The notes under the pieces were generated by a model that saw only the letters and a program-made list of their open reading frames with translations, made no database searches and was not told the origin of the DNA. A DNA stretch of 64,000 bases. Source: Streptococcus infantis. Lineage in GTDB: Bacteria; Bacillota; Bacilli; Lactobacillales; Streptococcaceae. The DNA lies in contig NZ_JAHZPU010000001.1 in the NCBI RefSeq assembly GCF_019929575.1, positions 124,001 through 188,000 of the forward strand. The letters are read 5' to 3'. Positions 51,482-63,623 of this stretch are shown in pieces (position 1 is the first letter of the stretch; each line of letters starts with the position of its first letter). The position numbers and the translations under genes were made by a program.

Positions 51482-52414
51482 ATGAATCACTATCAAAAGA
51501 ATATATTTAAAGGAACCATTTATTCTCTCCTATCTGGATTAATTTGGGGTATTTGTGGTATTTTAGGAGAATTCTTCTTTACCCATTATCAAGTCTCCTC
51601 TGGTTGGATTACTTCCATGCGTCTACTCATCGCAGGTAGTTTCGTAATCGTCTTATCTAGCCTTAAACTCCGGTCCCAGCTCTTCGATATCTGGAAAAAT
51701 CGAAGCAATTACCTTCCTTTCCTTGCCTATGCTATCTTAGGAATCTTCTCCGTCCAGTTTTTCTTTTATCTCTGTGTGGAGTATTCAAACGCTACAACTG
51801 CAACCATCCTCCAATTTATCAGCCCCATCTTTATACTTCTATATAATCGCATCATCTACAAGAAAAAAGCTTCTAAAAGTGCCATTTTATATGTCTTGAT
51901 CGCTATGGTTGGTGTCTTTTTGATGGCTACCAAAGGCGATTTGTCTAAGTTATCCATCACTCCTCTGGCCTTGTTGACGGGACTTCTCAGTGCCCTAGGT
52001 GTTATGTTCAATGTCATCTTACCCCAACCCTTTGCTAAAAAATACGGTTTCGTTCCAACTGTTGGCTGGGGAATGATTATCGCTGGGATTTTTAGTAATT
52101 TTCTCTACCCCGTTTATAAGATTAGCTTCCAGGTTGATGCCATCAGTATCTGCATCTGTTTGGCCATTGCCTTTTTAGGAACTGCCTTTGCCTTCTTCCT
52201 ATCCATGAAGGCTGTCTCGCTCGTCTCTCCCTTGGTGGTGTCAGTCGTCAGCGCTAGCGAACCTTTATCATCTGCCATTCTAAGCGTTCTCTTTCTAGGT
52301 TTAGTCTTGGATGGCTATCTACTACTAGCTATGATTTTGATAATCATCCCAATGATTTTTCTATCCATTGAAGAATCAAAAAACAAACTGAAAGAATCTT
52401 CTTTTAACACTTAA
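51482..52414 (+). CDS. EamA-type (DMT) transporter
   Basis: 310 residues, ten helices in two EamA repeats: GTIYSLLSGLIWGICGILGEFFF at the start, VYLPVYKISFQ..., FLGTAFAFFLSMKAVSLVSPLVV in the second. Exports metabolites or drugs; substrate unknown. It sits between PBP1b and the dap block. Confidence 0.87.
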   Translation: MNHYQKNIFKGTIYSLLSGLIWGICGILGEFFFTHYQVSSGWITSMRLLIAGSFVIVLSSLKLRSQLFDIWKNRSNYLPFLAYAILGIFSVQFFFYLCVEYSNATTATILQFISPIFILLYNRIIYKKKASKSAILYVLIAMVGVFLMATKGDLSKLSITPLALLTGLLSALGVMFNVILPQPFAKKYGFVPTVGWGMIIAGIFSNFLYPVYKISFQVDAISICICLAIAFLGTAFAFFLSMKAVSLVSPLVVSVVSASEPLSSAILSVLFLGLVLDGYLLLAMILIIIPMIFLSIEESKNKLKESSFNT

Positions 52415-52438
52415 GGCTTCAATTTTGGAGCCTTTTTT
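52413..52438 (+). terminator. Rho-independent terminator
   Basis: AAGGCT/AGCCTT with six T; the extended -10 of dapH (TGGTAGAAT) overlaps its end. Confidence 0.8.
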
Positions 52439-52477
52439 GGTAGAATAGTAAGCATTATAAAGAATGAGGAGACACCT

Positions 52478-53176
52478 ATGACTGCTACGAAAATGAATGC
52501 ACAAGAAATTATCCAATTTATCGCAAATGCCGAGAAAAAGACAAGTGTAAAAGTGACCTTTGAAGGACAACTTGCTGGAGCTATCCCTGCTTCTGTTACC
52601 AAGCTTGGAAATGTTCTCTTTGGAGACTGGAAAGATATCGCTCCACTTCTTGAGGGCCTTACAGAAAACAAGGACTATGTTGTTGAACAAGACGCTCGCA
52701 ACTCTGCTGTACCTCTCCTTGATAAACGTGACATCAATGCTCGTATCGAGCCAGGCGCTATCATCCGTGACCAGGTTGAGATTGGCGACAACGCTGTTAT
52801 CATGATGGGGGCTGTTATCAATATCGGTGCTGAAATCGGTGCTGGCACTATGATTGATATGGGAGCTATTCTGGGTGGACGTGCTATTGTCGGTAAAAAT
52901 AGTCACGTAGGTGCCGGCGCTGTTCTTGCAGGTGTGATTGAACCAGCCAGCGCTGAACCTGTTCGTGTCGGTGACAATGTACTCATCGGTGCTAACGCTG
53001 TGGTCATCGAAGGTGTTCAAATCGGTAGCGGTTCTGTTGTTGCGGCAGGTGCCATTGTCACTCAAGATGTTCCAGAAAACGTTGTGGTGGCTGGTGTTCC
53101 AGCTCGTGTTATCAAAGAAATCGACAGCCAAACCCAACAAAAAACAGCGCTAGAAGATGCGCTTCGCACCTTGTAA
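52478..53176 (+). CDS. dapH: Tetrahydrodipicolinate N-acetyltransferase
   Basis: 232 residues. Hexapeptide-repeat left-handed helix (about 90-205): [32 protein letters not shown], then [25 protein letters not shown]. Makes N-acetyl-tetrahydrodipicolinate on the acetylase lysine pathway, which also feeds wall cross-linking. Start of the dap block. Confidence 0.94.
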   Translation: MTATKMNAQEIIQFIANAEKKTSVKVTFEGQLAGAIPASVTKLGNVLFGDWKDIAPLLEGLTENKDYVVEQDARNSAVPLLDKRDINARIEPGAIIRDQVEIGDNAVIMMGAVINIGAEIGAGTMIDMGAILGGRAIVGKNSHVGAGAVLAGVIEPASAEPVRVGDNVLIGANAVVIEGVQIGSGSVVAAGAIVTQDVPENVVVAGVPARVIKEIDSQTQQKTALEDALRTL

Positions 53177-53184
53177 TGAGTAAC

Positions 53185-53213
53185 AGAGGCGGAAACCTTT
53201 CCAGCCTCTTTAT
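53185..53213 (+). terminator. Weak hairpin between dapH and dapL
   Basis: AGAGGC..GGAAA / TTTCC..GCCTCT then TTTAT; may only slow transcription. Confidence 0.5.
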
Positions 53214-53237
53214 CGTATCAATAGAAGGAAATTAGAT

Positions 53238-54368
53238 ATGTTAGATTTGATTCAAACTCGACGCGATCTTCACCAAATTCCTGAGATCGGTTTAGAAGAA
53301 TTCAAGACTCACGCTTATTTGCTCAATGTCATTGAGAAATTAACAGCTGGTAAGGATTTTGTTCAGATTCGCACTTGGCGAACAGGTATTTTAGTGTATT
53401 TACAGGGAAGTCAACCGAAACGAACGATCGGTTGGCGGACAGATATCGATGGACTCCCAATCGTTGAACAAACAGGCCTACCCTTTGCCTCTCAGCACCC
53501 AGACCGTATGCATGCTTGTGGGCACGATTTTCATATGACTATTGCCCTCGGGAGTCTAGAACGTGCATTGGAAAAGCAGCCAAAAAACAACCTCCTCCTT
53601 CTCTTTCAACCTGCAGAAGAAAATGAAGCAGGGGGTATGCTCATGTATGAAGATGATGCTTTTGGAGACTGGTTGCCTGACCAATTCTATGGACTTCATG
53701 TTCGTCCGGACTTAAAAGTTGGACAGATTGCGACCAATACCCATACACTTTTTGCTGGAACATGTGAAGTTAAGATTCGCTTTAAGGGTAAAGGCGGTCA
53801 TGCTGCCTTTCCACACCAAGCCAACGACGCTCTGGTTGCAGCTAGCTATTTTGTGACACAAGTTCAGTCGGTCGTCAGCCGCAATGTCGATCCTATCGAG
53901 GGGGCTGTCGTTACTTTCGGTGTCTTTCAAGCTGGAACAACCAACAATGTCATCGCTGATACAGCCTTCTTGCATGGAACCATCCGAGCTCTTACACACA
54001 GTATGAGTCTCTTGGTTCAGAAACGTGTCAAAGCCATCGCTGAGGGCGTAGCAGCTGCTTTTGATATGGATGTGGAGATTGAACTCAAGCAGGGAGGTTA
54101 TTTGCCAGTCGAAAACAACCCTGAACTAGCCCGTGAATTGATGAATTTCTTTGATGAAAAAGAGGAAATTGAACTCATCGATATCGAACCTGCCATGACA
54201 GGGGAGGACTTTGGTTATCTTCTCTCTAAGGTTCCTGGCGTCATGTTCTGGCTAGGTATTGATAGTCCCTATGCCCTTCATCATCCAAAGATGAGTCCTA
54301 AGGAAGAAGCTCTAGCTGTCGGTGTCGATGCTGTATCAAGCTTCTTGGCCAAGAAAGCTGCGGAGTAA
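53238..54368 (+). CDS. dapL: N-acetyldiaminopimelate deacetylase (M20)
   Basis: 376 residues. [16 protein letters not shown] and [20 protein letters not shown] bind the metal; [20 protein letters not shown] is conserved late in the sequence. Releases LL-DAP after transamination. Symbol is used loosely here; some annotations call the gene N-acetyl-DAP deacetylase without a letter. Confidence 0.9.
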   Translation: MLDLIQTRRDLHQIPEIGLEEFKTHAYLLNVIEKLTAGKDFVQIRTWRTGILVYLQGSQPKRTIGWRTDIDGLPIVEQTGLPFASQHPDRMHACGHDFHMTIALGSLERALEKQPKNNLLLLFQPAEENEAGGMLMYEDDAFGDWLPDQFYGLHVRPDLKVGQIATNTHTLFAGTCEVKIRFKGKGGHAAFPHQANDALVAASYFVTQVQSVVSRNVDPIEGAVVTFGVFQAGTTNNVIADTAFLHGTIRALTHSMSLLVQKRVKAIAEGVAAAFDMDVEIELKQGGYLPVENNPELARELMNFFDEKEEIELIDIEPAMTGEDFGYLLSKVPGVMFWLGIDSPYALHHPKMSPKEEALAVGVDAVSSFLAKKAAE

Positions 54369-54371
54369 ACT

Positions 54372-54911
54372 ATGAAAAAAATCCTACGCAAGCAGGTCTT
54401 GCAAGAACTCAAATCTCTATCAGTCGAAGAAAAGCGGAGCATGGACGATTGGCTCACCAATCAGCTCCTTCAGCATCCCTTCTATAAGGAAGCAAAGACT
54501 ATCGCCACTTATCTGTCTTTTCCTCATGAATTTCAGACGGCTAGACTCATCGAACAGGCTCAAAAAGATGGGAAGACCATTTTGATTCCCAAAACTTATC
54601 CACATGGGAAAATGGACTTTGTTCTATATGAACCAGAGAAGCTTGAACAAAATTCTTTTGGACTTCTTGAACCTCAAGGAGAGTTCACAATCCTTGAGCC
54701 TTCTCAGATTGACCTGATTCATGTTCCTGGTTTGGCCTTCAATCCTTCTAGTTATCGAATTGGCTATGGTGGTGGCTACTATGACAGATATTTGAGCCAT
54801 TATTCTGGCAACTCCATTAGCACACTTTATCCATGTCAGATTCAGGACTTCCATCCTGAACCACACGATATTGCCGTTAAGGAGGTAATTATCTATGAAA
54901 GAGATTTTTGA
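54372..54911 (+). CDS. 5-formyltetrahydrofolate cyclo-ligase
   Basis: 179 residues. IDLIHVPGLAFNPSSYRIGYGGGYYDRYLSHY is the family motif. Restores 5,10-methenyl-THF from 5-formyl-THF. Starts 3 bp after dapL and its end overlaps the rhomboid start. Confidence 0.93.
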   Translation: MKKILRKQVLQELKSLSVEEKRSMDDWLTNQLLQHPFYKEAKTIATYLSFPHEFQTARLIEQAQKDGKTILIPKTYPHGKMDFVLYEPEKLEQNSFGLLEPQGEFTILEPSQIDLIHVPGLAFNPSSYRIGYGGGYYDRYLSHYSGNSISTLYPCQIQDFHPEPHDIAVKEVIIYERDF

Positions 54912-55569
54912 TCGTCGTTATCCCGTCACGAGCTTCTTTCTTCTCGTGACAACCCTGGTTTTTGTCATCATGTTTCTAACCAGTGGTTTCAACTACACAA
55001 GCGCAGCTACCTTGTATCGATTTGGAGCTGTTTATCCCCCAGCAATCAAGGCCATGCCTGAACAAATCTGGCGCTTGTTCTCCGCAACCTTTGTCCACAT
55101 TGGCTTGGAGCACTTTTTAGTCAATATGCTATCCCTTTACTTTTTGGGGCGTCAGATGGAGGACATCTTTGGTTCCAAACAGTTTTTCTTTATCTACCTC
55201 TTATCAGGTATGATGGGAAATCTCTTTGTCCTAGTTTTTAGCCCCAATGCCATTACTGCAGGTGCTTCAACTGCCCTCTACGGAATGTTCGCATCTATTG
55301 TCGTTCTTCGGTATGCTACACGCAATCCCTATCTCCAGCAACTTGGTCAATCCTATCTCTCCCTCTTAGTCATCAACCTAGTAGGTAGCGTTTTAATGCC
55401 TGGCATCAGCCTTGCTGGACACGTTGGGGGAGCTGTCGGAGGTGCATTACTAGCTATCGTCTTCCCAGTTCGAGGAGAACGAAAGATATACAGCCCAGGC
55501 CAACGTGGTCTAGCAACCCTAGCCTTTATTGCTTTGTCAGCCTTGTTGCTTTTTGTGGGCTTGTCCTAA
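54895..55569 (+). CDS. Rhomboid-family intramembrane protease
   Basis: 224 residues, six to seven helices. Catalytic GASTALYGMFAS (Ser near residue 126) and LAGHVGGAVGGALLAIVF (His near 181). Cuts membrane substrates in the bilayer. Confidence 0.93.
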   Translation: MKEIFDRRYPVTSFFLLVTTLVFVIMFLTSGFNYTSAATLYRFGAVYPPAIKAMPEQIWRLFSATFVHIGLEHFLVNMLSLYFLGRQMEDIFGSKQFFFIYLLSGMMGNLFVLVFSPNAITAGASTALYGMFASIVVLRYATRNPYLQQLGQSYLSLLVINLVGSVLMPGISLAGHVGGAVGGALLAIVFPVRGERKIYSPGQRGLATLAFIALSALLLFVGLS

Positions 55570-55631
55570 GATAGTCTCATATAGGGAGTATCTTTATTTT
55601 CAACAAAGATTAATTCACTAATCTCATATAT

Positions 55632-55685
55632 AAAAGAAACTCTGAAAAGCTTGTTTTTATTAGCTTTCCAGAGTTTCTTTTATTT
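55632..55685. terminator. Bidirectional terminator
   Basis: AAAAGAAACTCTG-AAAGCT / AGCTTTCCAGAGTTTCTTTT, serving the rhomboid block and the opposing oxidoreductase. Confidence 0.85.
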
Positions 55686-55743
55686 CTAGTTTTTTAAAGA
55701 TCAGACGGGTATATAGATTTTTTATCAATTTGATTGAATTTTT

Positions 55744-56796
55744 TTATAACCCTTCTTTCATGGCAAAGTAAGCACGCACTTTTGGTGCCACTTGCGTTCC
55801 AAAGAGTTCAATGGCTTTGAGAACTTGATCATGCGGCATAGAACCAAGTGGTAGGTGCAACATAAAGCGATTCAAGTCTAAATCCTCAATCATACGAATC
55901 AACTTTTCTGCTATCTGATCTGGATTTCCCACAAACATAGCGCCATTTGGGCCCACCTGCTCAAGATATTGCTCATAACGCAATTCCTGCCAGTGTGGTC
56001 GGTCTTTGGAAATCGCATCTACCACTTGCTTGGTCGGATGGAAATAATCTTTCACTGCCTGCTCGCCATCTTCAGCAATCCATCCCCAAGAATGTGCTCC
56101 CACTTTCAAGTCTTTGTCAGCATGACCAGATTCACTTCCAATCTCACGATAAGCCTGAATCAACTTTTTAAAATAGTGAGGATTGCCACCGATAATCGCA
56201 TAGACAATCGGCAAACCAGCATGAGCAATCTTGACTGTTGACTCTACATGACCACCTGTCGCCACCCACAATGGCAATTTGTCCTGAACAGGACGAGGAT
56301 AAACTTCTTTTCCAGCAATACTTTGGGTCAATTCTCCACGCCAGTTCACCTTGGTGTTTTCATTTGCTAGCTGGAGCAGGTCCAATTTTTCATCAAAGAG
56401 GGCTTCATAGTCTTTCAAGTCATATCCAAACAGTGGAAAGGACTCGGTGAATGAACCACGCCCAGCCATAATCTCTGCACGACCGTTTGAAAGGGCGTCG
56501 ATGGTCGCATATTGTTGGAACAAACGGATGGGATCCATACTAGAGAGAATACTGACAGCACTGGTCAAACGAATCTTCTTGGTATTCACCGCACCAGCTG
56601 CAAGGACAATCTCTGGCGCCGATACCGCAAAGTCCTCCCGATGATGCTCCCCAATGCCGTACACCTCCAATCCAACCTTGTCAGCCAACTCAATCTCTGC
56701 TACCAACTGACGGATTCGTTCGTCATGACTATATACTTGTCCAGTCCCCTCTAAGGCTGTTGTTTCACCAAAGGTTGAAATTCCTAGTTCTACCAT
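55744..56796 (-). CDS. LLM-class flavin oxidoreductase
   Basis: 350 residues. STFGETTALEG near the start, GVGEHHRED-like YGIGEHHREDFAVSAP, and AEIMAGRGSFTESFPLFGYDL. Luciferase-like F420/FMN oxidoreductase; substrate unknown. Monocistronic. Confidence 0.88.
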   Translation of the reverse strand: MVELGISTFGETTALEGTGQVYSHDERIRQLVAEIELADKVGLEVYGIGEHHREDFAVSAPEIVLAAGAVNTKKIRLTSAVSILSSMDPIRLFQQYATIDALSNGRAEIMAGRGSFTESFPLFGYDLKDYEALFDEKLDLLQLANENTKVNWRGELTQSIAGKEVYPRPVQDKLPLWVATGGHVESTVKIAHAGLPIVYAIIGGNPHYFKKLIQAYREIGSESGHADKDLKVGAHSWGWIAEDGEQAVKDYFHPTKQVVDAISKDRPHWQELRYEQYLEQVGPNGAMFVGNPDQIAEKLIRMIEDLDLNRFMLHLPLGSMPHDQVLKAIELFGTQVAPKVRAYFAMKEGL

Positions 56797-57054
56797 ACTG
56801 ATTTCCTCGTTTTAGTATTAGTTATCTGGGTATTTTATCACTAGTCAGTTATAGTTGCAACGAATTTGCTCATTAGAAAAGTCCTTGATTAAGTAGACAC
56901 TTTTAGTTCCTTGTGTGGCGGTGAGAGGTGAGGGTAAATCGTTGTAAGGACGATACCATCTATATCCCTTGCAACATTCTCTTCTGTGATGGTGAGAGCT
57001 TGGTGATGATTCTATAAGAAAAATGAGATGAAAATCATCTCACTCTTCATATTC
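56797..57054. other. Gap before the GH1 gene
   Basis: 258 bp. Contains a short leftward coding remnant at about 56905-57012 (ALTITEENVARDIDGIVL, then TTIYPHLSPPHKELKVST) without a start codon, and the terminator of the GH1 gene at 57022-57046. Confidence 0.5.
57022..57046 (-). terminator. GH1 gene terminator
   Basis: GAGATGA/TCATCTC with TTTTTC on the minus strand. Confidence 0.85.
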
Positions 57055-58434
57055 TTAAAATCCATTGTTATTGCTGAGTTCTTTGAACCAGTGGCCTGAT
57101 TTTTTCAGGCGACGCTCTTGTGTTTTTAAGTCTAGCTCGACTAAACCATAACGGTTTTTATAGCTATTGAGCCATGACCAGCAATCGATAAAGGTCCAGA
57201 TCAAGTAGCCTTTACAGTTGGCACCGTCTTCGATAGCACGATGAAGTTCACGAAGGTGACCTTTGACAAAGTCAATACGGTAATCATCCTGAATCATACC
57301 ATTCTCACGGAATTTATCCTCACCTTCAACACCCATCCCATTCTCAGTCAGCATCCACTCAATATTACCGTAGTTTTCCTTGATGTTTTGGGCAATGTCA
57401 TAAATCCCTTGCTCGTAGATTTCCCAACCACGGTGCGGATTGATCTTACGACCAGGCATGACATAAGGCTCATAGAAATGCTCAGGCAAGAGTGGGCTAT
57501 CAGGATGCTTAGCAAAACGCGGCGCCATAACACGCAAAGGTTGGTAGTAGTTGACTCCTAGGAAGTCAACCGTATGATCGCGAATGAGTTCTAACTCTTC
57601 GGCTGTGTATTCTGGTAACAAGTCATGCTCAGACAAAATTTCCACTAACTCTTCTGGATAAGCTCCTAAAACAGACGGATCTAGGAAAGATTGTGCCTGG
57701 AAGAGGTCAGCAATACGAGCAGCCTTGACATCGGCAGGATGCTGGCTACGTGGATAGGCTGGTGTCAAGTTGAGGACGATCCCAATCTTAGAACCAGGCA
57801 AGACCTCATGGCAGGCTTTGACCGCAAGAGTGCTAGCTAGCTGGGTATGATAGGCAACCTTAACCGCTGCTTTGGTATCTACCTTATGAGGGTAATGGGC
57901 ATCATAGAAATAGCCGAACTCTACAGGAACGATAGGCTCATTGAAGGTAATCCACTGGTCAACCAAGTCTCCATAAGTTTCAAAACAGAAACGAGCATAG
58001 TCTTCATAGGCCTTGATGGTTGCCTTATTTTCCCAACCATCCCCATCTTCTTGAAGGGCAAAAGGCAGATCAAAGTGATAAAGATTGACTAAGAGGCGAA
58101 TACCCTTGGCCTTGATGGCTTCAAATACCTGACGGTAGAAAGTCACCCCTTGAGGGTTGACTTCTCCACGGCCCTGTGGGAAAATACGAGACCACTGGAT
58201 AGAAGTTCGAAAGGCTGTGTGGCCAGTTTCTAACAAAAGTTCGATATCTTTTTCCCAGTTTTCATAGAAGGTCGATGTTTTATCAGGTCCAATGCCATTG
58301 AAGTAACGGTTTGGCTCTACTTGGTACCAATAATCCCAGAGATTATCTCCCTTGCCGTCACCAGGCGCTCGCCCCTCTGTCTGTGGTCCAGAAGTTGAGG
58401 AACCCCAGACAAAATCCTTTGGAAATTTTAGCAT
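57055..58434 (-). CDS. bglA: 6-phospho-beta-glycosidase, GH1 family
   Basis: 459 residues. Acid/base in ITFNEPIVPVEFGY and nucleophile in MLTENGMGVEGEDKF; WSRIFPQGRGEVN and QIGLIWT-like QIGLVNL stretches match phospho-beta-glucosidases. Splits phosphorylated beta-glucosides imported by a PTS. Monocistronic, with a RUP-like repeat upstream. Confidence 0.93.
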   Translation of the reverse strand: MLKFPKDFVWGSSTSGPQTEGRAPGDGKGDNLWDYWYQVEPNRYFNGIGPDKTSTFYENWEKDIELLLETGHTAFRTSIQWSRIFPQGRGEVNPQGVTFYRQVFEAIKAKGIRLLVNLYHFDLPFALQEDGDGWENKATIKAYEDYARFCFETYGDLVDQWITFNEPIVPVEFGYFYDAHYPHKVDTKAAVKVAYHTQLASTLAVKACHEVLPGSKIGIVLNLTPAYPRSQHPADVKAARIADLFQAQSFLDPSVLGAYPEELVEILSEHDLLPEYTAEELELIRDHTVDFLGVNYYQPLRVMAPRFAKHPDSPLLPEHFYEPYVMPGRKINPHRGWEIYEQGIYDIAQNIKENYGNIEWMLTENGMGVEGEDKFRENGMIQDDYRIDFVKGHLRELHRAIEDGANCKGYLIWTFIDCWSWLNSYKNRYGLVELDLKTQERRLKKSGHWFKELSNNNGF

Positions 58435-58466
58435 AGTACTACCTCTTTTTACGCTTTTAATGTTTA

Positions 58467-58615
58467 TACTCTTCGAAAATCAAATTCAAACCGTGTCAAC
58501 GTCGCCTTGCCGTATATGTGTTACTGACTTCGTCAGTTCTATCCACAACCTCAAAACGGTGTTTTGAGCAACCTGCGGCTAGTTTCCTAGTTTGCTCTTT
58601 GATTTTCATTGAGTC
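58467..58615. repeat. Mitis-group dispersed repeat, full length
   Basis: 149 bp, last base of the usual ending changed (GAGTC). Confidence 0.7.
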
Positions 58616-58635
58616 TTACTTTCTCTCATTATACA

Positions 58636-58679
58636 GAAAAAACAAGGCAAAAACTAGTTACATTTTTGTCTTGTTTTTC
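58636..58679 (-). terminator. proS operon terminator
   Basis: AACAAGACAAAAA / TTTTTGCCTTGTT with TTTTTT on the minus strand. Confidence 0.85.
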
Positions 58680-58694
58680 TTCTGATTATAGATT

Positions 58695-61822
<3,128 letters not shown>

Positions 61823-61843
61823 TTAATTTCTATTTACCTTTCC

Positions 61844-62647
61844 TTAAAATAAGCCAAAGAGGTGCATAATCGGGAAAACAGCTAGCATGCAATCAAAACG
61901 ATCCAGTACCCCACCATGACCCGGGATAAACTTGCCTGAGTCTTTGACACCAAAGTGACGTTTCATAGCACTTTCGATCAAATCCCCCAACTGACCAGCT
62001 ATACTAAAGAAAATAGCAAAGACCATCATTTTGTAAATCCCATAAGGTAAAGCAACGGTACTATCAACTAGCATAAAGATTAAGGTTACGAGCATAGCAG
62101 CCAAGATACCTCCCATAGCACCCTCTATGGTCTTGTTAGGAGAAACTCTCGGAGCTAGCTTTCTCTTACCAAACTTCATCCCTACTAGATAGGCGCCACT
62201 ATCGGTTGCCCAGACCATACAATGTCCCAAAAGCGCCTTATCCAAACCTGCAATACGAGCATCGACCAAAGCATTAAAACCAAAGCCAACATAAAAACTC
62301 ACGGCAATCGGAAAAACAGCATCCTCAATGGTATAGTTCTTGCTAAAAACCGTTGCTCCTAGCAAAATGAGAATCACGACACTATAAGCAACAACGTTCC
62401 CATCCACGGGCAAAAACTTCAGGTAGTTTTCCAAAGGAATAGTCAGAAAAAAGGTTGCTAGTAAAGTCAAGAGCCCTTCAGGCGTCATGGTATTTAACCC
62501 CTTCATACGAAGCAACTCATGTACTCCCAACATAGCCACAATCCCCATGGCAATCTGGAGCCATAAGCCACCAATCGCCAAGATTGGGATAAAGATAGCC
62601 AAAGCCAAGATAGCAAAAAGGGTTCTTTTTTGTAAATCCTGTATCAT
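61844..62647 (-). CDS. cdsA: Phosphatidate cytidylyltransferase
   Basis: 267 residues, membrane. SGAYLVGMKFGKRKLAPRVSPNKTIEGAMGG, then FGVKDSGKFIPGHGGVLDRFDCM are the family signatures. Makes CDP-diacylglycerol for phospholipid synthesis. Confidence 0.96.
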   Translation of the reverse strand: MIQDLQKRTLFAILALAIFIPILAIGGLWLQIAMGIVAMLGVHELLRMKGLNTMTPEGLLTLLATFFLTIPLENYLKFLPVDGNVVAYSVVILILLGATVFSKNYTIEDAVFPIAVSFYVGFGFNALVDARIAGLDKALLGHCMVWATDSGAYLVGMKFGKRKLAPRVSPNKTIEGAMGGILAAMLVTLIFMLVDSTVALPYGIYKMMVFAIFFSIAGQLGDLIESAMKRHFGVKDSGKFIPGHGGVLDRFDCMLAVFPIMHLFGLF

Positions 62648-62655
62648 AATATCTC

Positions 62656-63408
62656 CTACACTCCTCCAAAACGACGGTTGCGACGATTGTACTCGATGAT
62701 AGCTTCTTTCAAGGCTTCCTCATCAAAGTCAGGCCACAAGACATCCGTGAAATAGAGCTCGCTATAAGCAGCCTGCCATGGCAAGAAATTACTCAAACGA
62801 AGTTCACCGCTGGTCCGAATAATCAAGTCAGGATCACGCAAAACTTTTGGCAAATGACCCGTAAAGAGGTATTCCCCAATCAACTCCTCTGTGATATCAC
62901 CAGGATTGATCTTAGCATCTAAAACATCCTGTGCAATCAACTTGACCGCTTGTGTAATCTCAGCTCGTCCACCATAATTAAGGGCAAAATTGAGAATCAA
63001 ACCTGTATTTAACTTAGTCAGCTCTTCTGCCTTTTTCAAGGCATCAAAAGTCTGCTTCGGCAAACGATCAGTCTCCCCAATCATTTGAATTTTCATGTTC
63101 TTCTGATGCAATTCAGGAACAAACTTATCATAGAATTCAACTGGCAGGTTCATGATAAATTTGACTTCCTGATCTGGACGGGTCCAGTTTTCAGTTGAAA
63201 AGGCATAGACTGTCAAGGCTTTGACGCCCATATCACTAGCAGCAATAGCTACCTTTCTCAAAGCATCCATCCCAGCCTTATGGCCAAAGACTCGTGGCTG
63301 CATCCGTTTTTTAGCCCAACGGCCATTCCCATCCATGATCACACCGATGTGGTCTGGCACCATTGTGGGGGTTTCTGTTGCTTTATCTTTTTTTAAAAAT
63401 CCAAACAT
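62656..63408 (-). CDS. uppS: Undecaprenyl pyrophosphate synthase
   Basis: 250 residues from MFGFLKKDK. VIMDGNGRWAKKRMQPRVFGHK is the catalytic start (Asp about residue 30); LTVYAFSTENW and GYFLSNFLPWQAAYSELYF type stretches (here RLSNFLPWQAAYSELYF) are conserved. Makes the lipid carrier for wall and teichoic acid synthesis. First gene of the uppS-cdsA-rseP-proS operon. Confidence 0.97.
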   Translation of the reverse strand: MFGFLKKDKATETPTMVPDHIGVIMDGNGRWAKKRMQPRVFGHKAGMDALRKVAIAASDMGVKALTVYAFSTENWTRPDQEVKFIMNLPVEFYDKFVPELHQKNMKIQMIGETDRLPKQTFDALKKAEELTKLNTGLILNFALNYGGRAEITQAVKLIAQDVLDAKINPGDITEELIGEYLFTGHLPKVLRDPDLIIRTSGELRLSNFLPWQAAYSELYFTDVLWPDFDEEALKEAIIEYNRRNRRFGGV

Positions 63409-63440
63409 GATTGTATTCCTATTCAAAAATCTATCGTTTC

Positions 63441-63446
63441 ATTATA
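63441..63446 (-). promoter_or_regulatory. uppS operon promoter
   Basis: Extended -10 TGGTATAAT on the minus strand. Confidence 0.65.
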
Positions 63447-63533
63447 CCATATTTTTCACTTTTCTTCTATTATCGCCTATCATTCTACGGCGAAATTTCC
63501 CATATATCTCCTATATTTCCAGTATATCAAGCC

Positions 63534-63562
63534 TTGCAATTCCTAAAGAAAGTTGATACAAT
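63534..63562 (+). promoter_or_regulatory. Rightward promoter
   Basis: TTGCAA (63534-63539), 17 bp, TACAAT (63557-63562), upstream of the attenuator and the HhH-domain gene. Confidence 0.75.
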
Positions 63563-63579
63563 AAAACCATAGAGATTCG

Positions 63580-63606
63580 ATCCTTGTTCAGCCACAGGGA
63601 TTTTTT
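63580..63606 (+). terminator. Leader terminator (possible attenuator)
   Basis: ATCCTTG / CAGGGAT, 8-nt loop, then TTTTTT. It lies between the promoter and the gene's ribosome site GAAAGGA. Confidence 0.75.
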
Positions 63607-63623
63607 ATTGAAAGGATTTTATC

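Noticed and set aside
33205-58615. Insertion sequence genes in the dispersed repeats
   Set aside because: No transposase ORF in any copy; they are non-coding elements.
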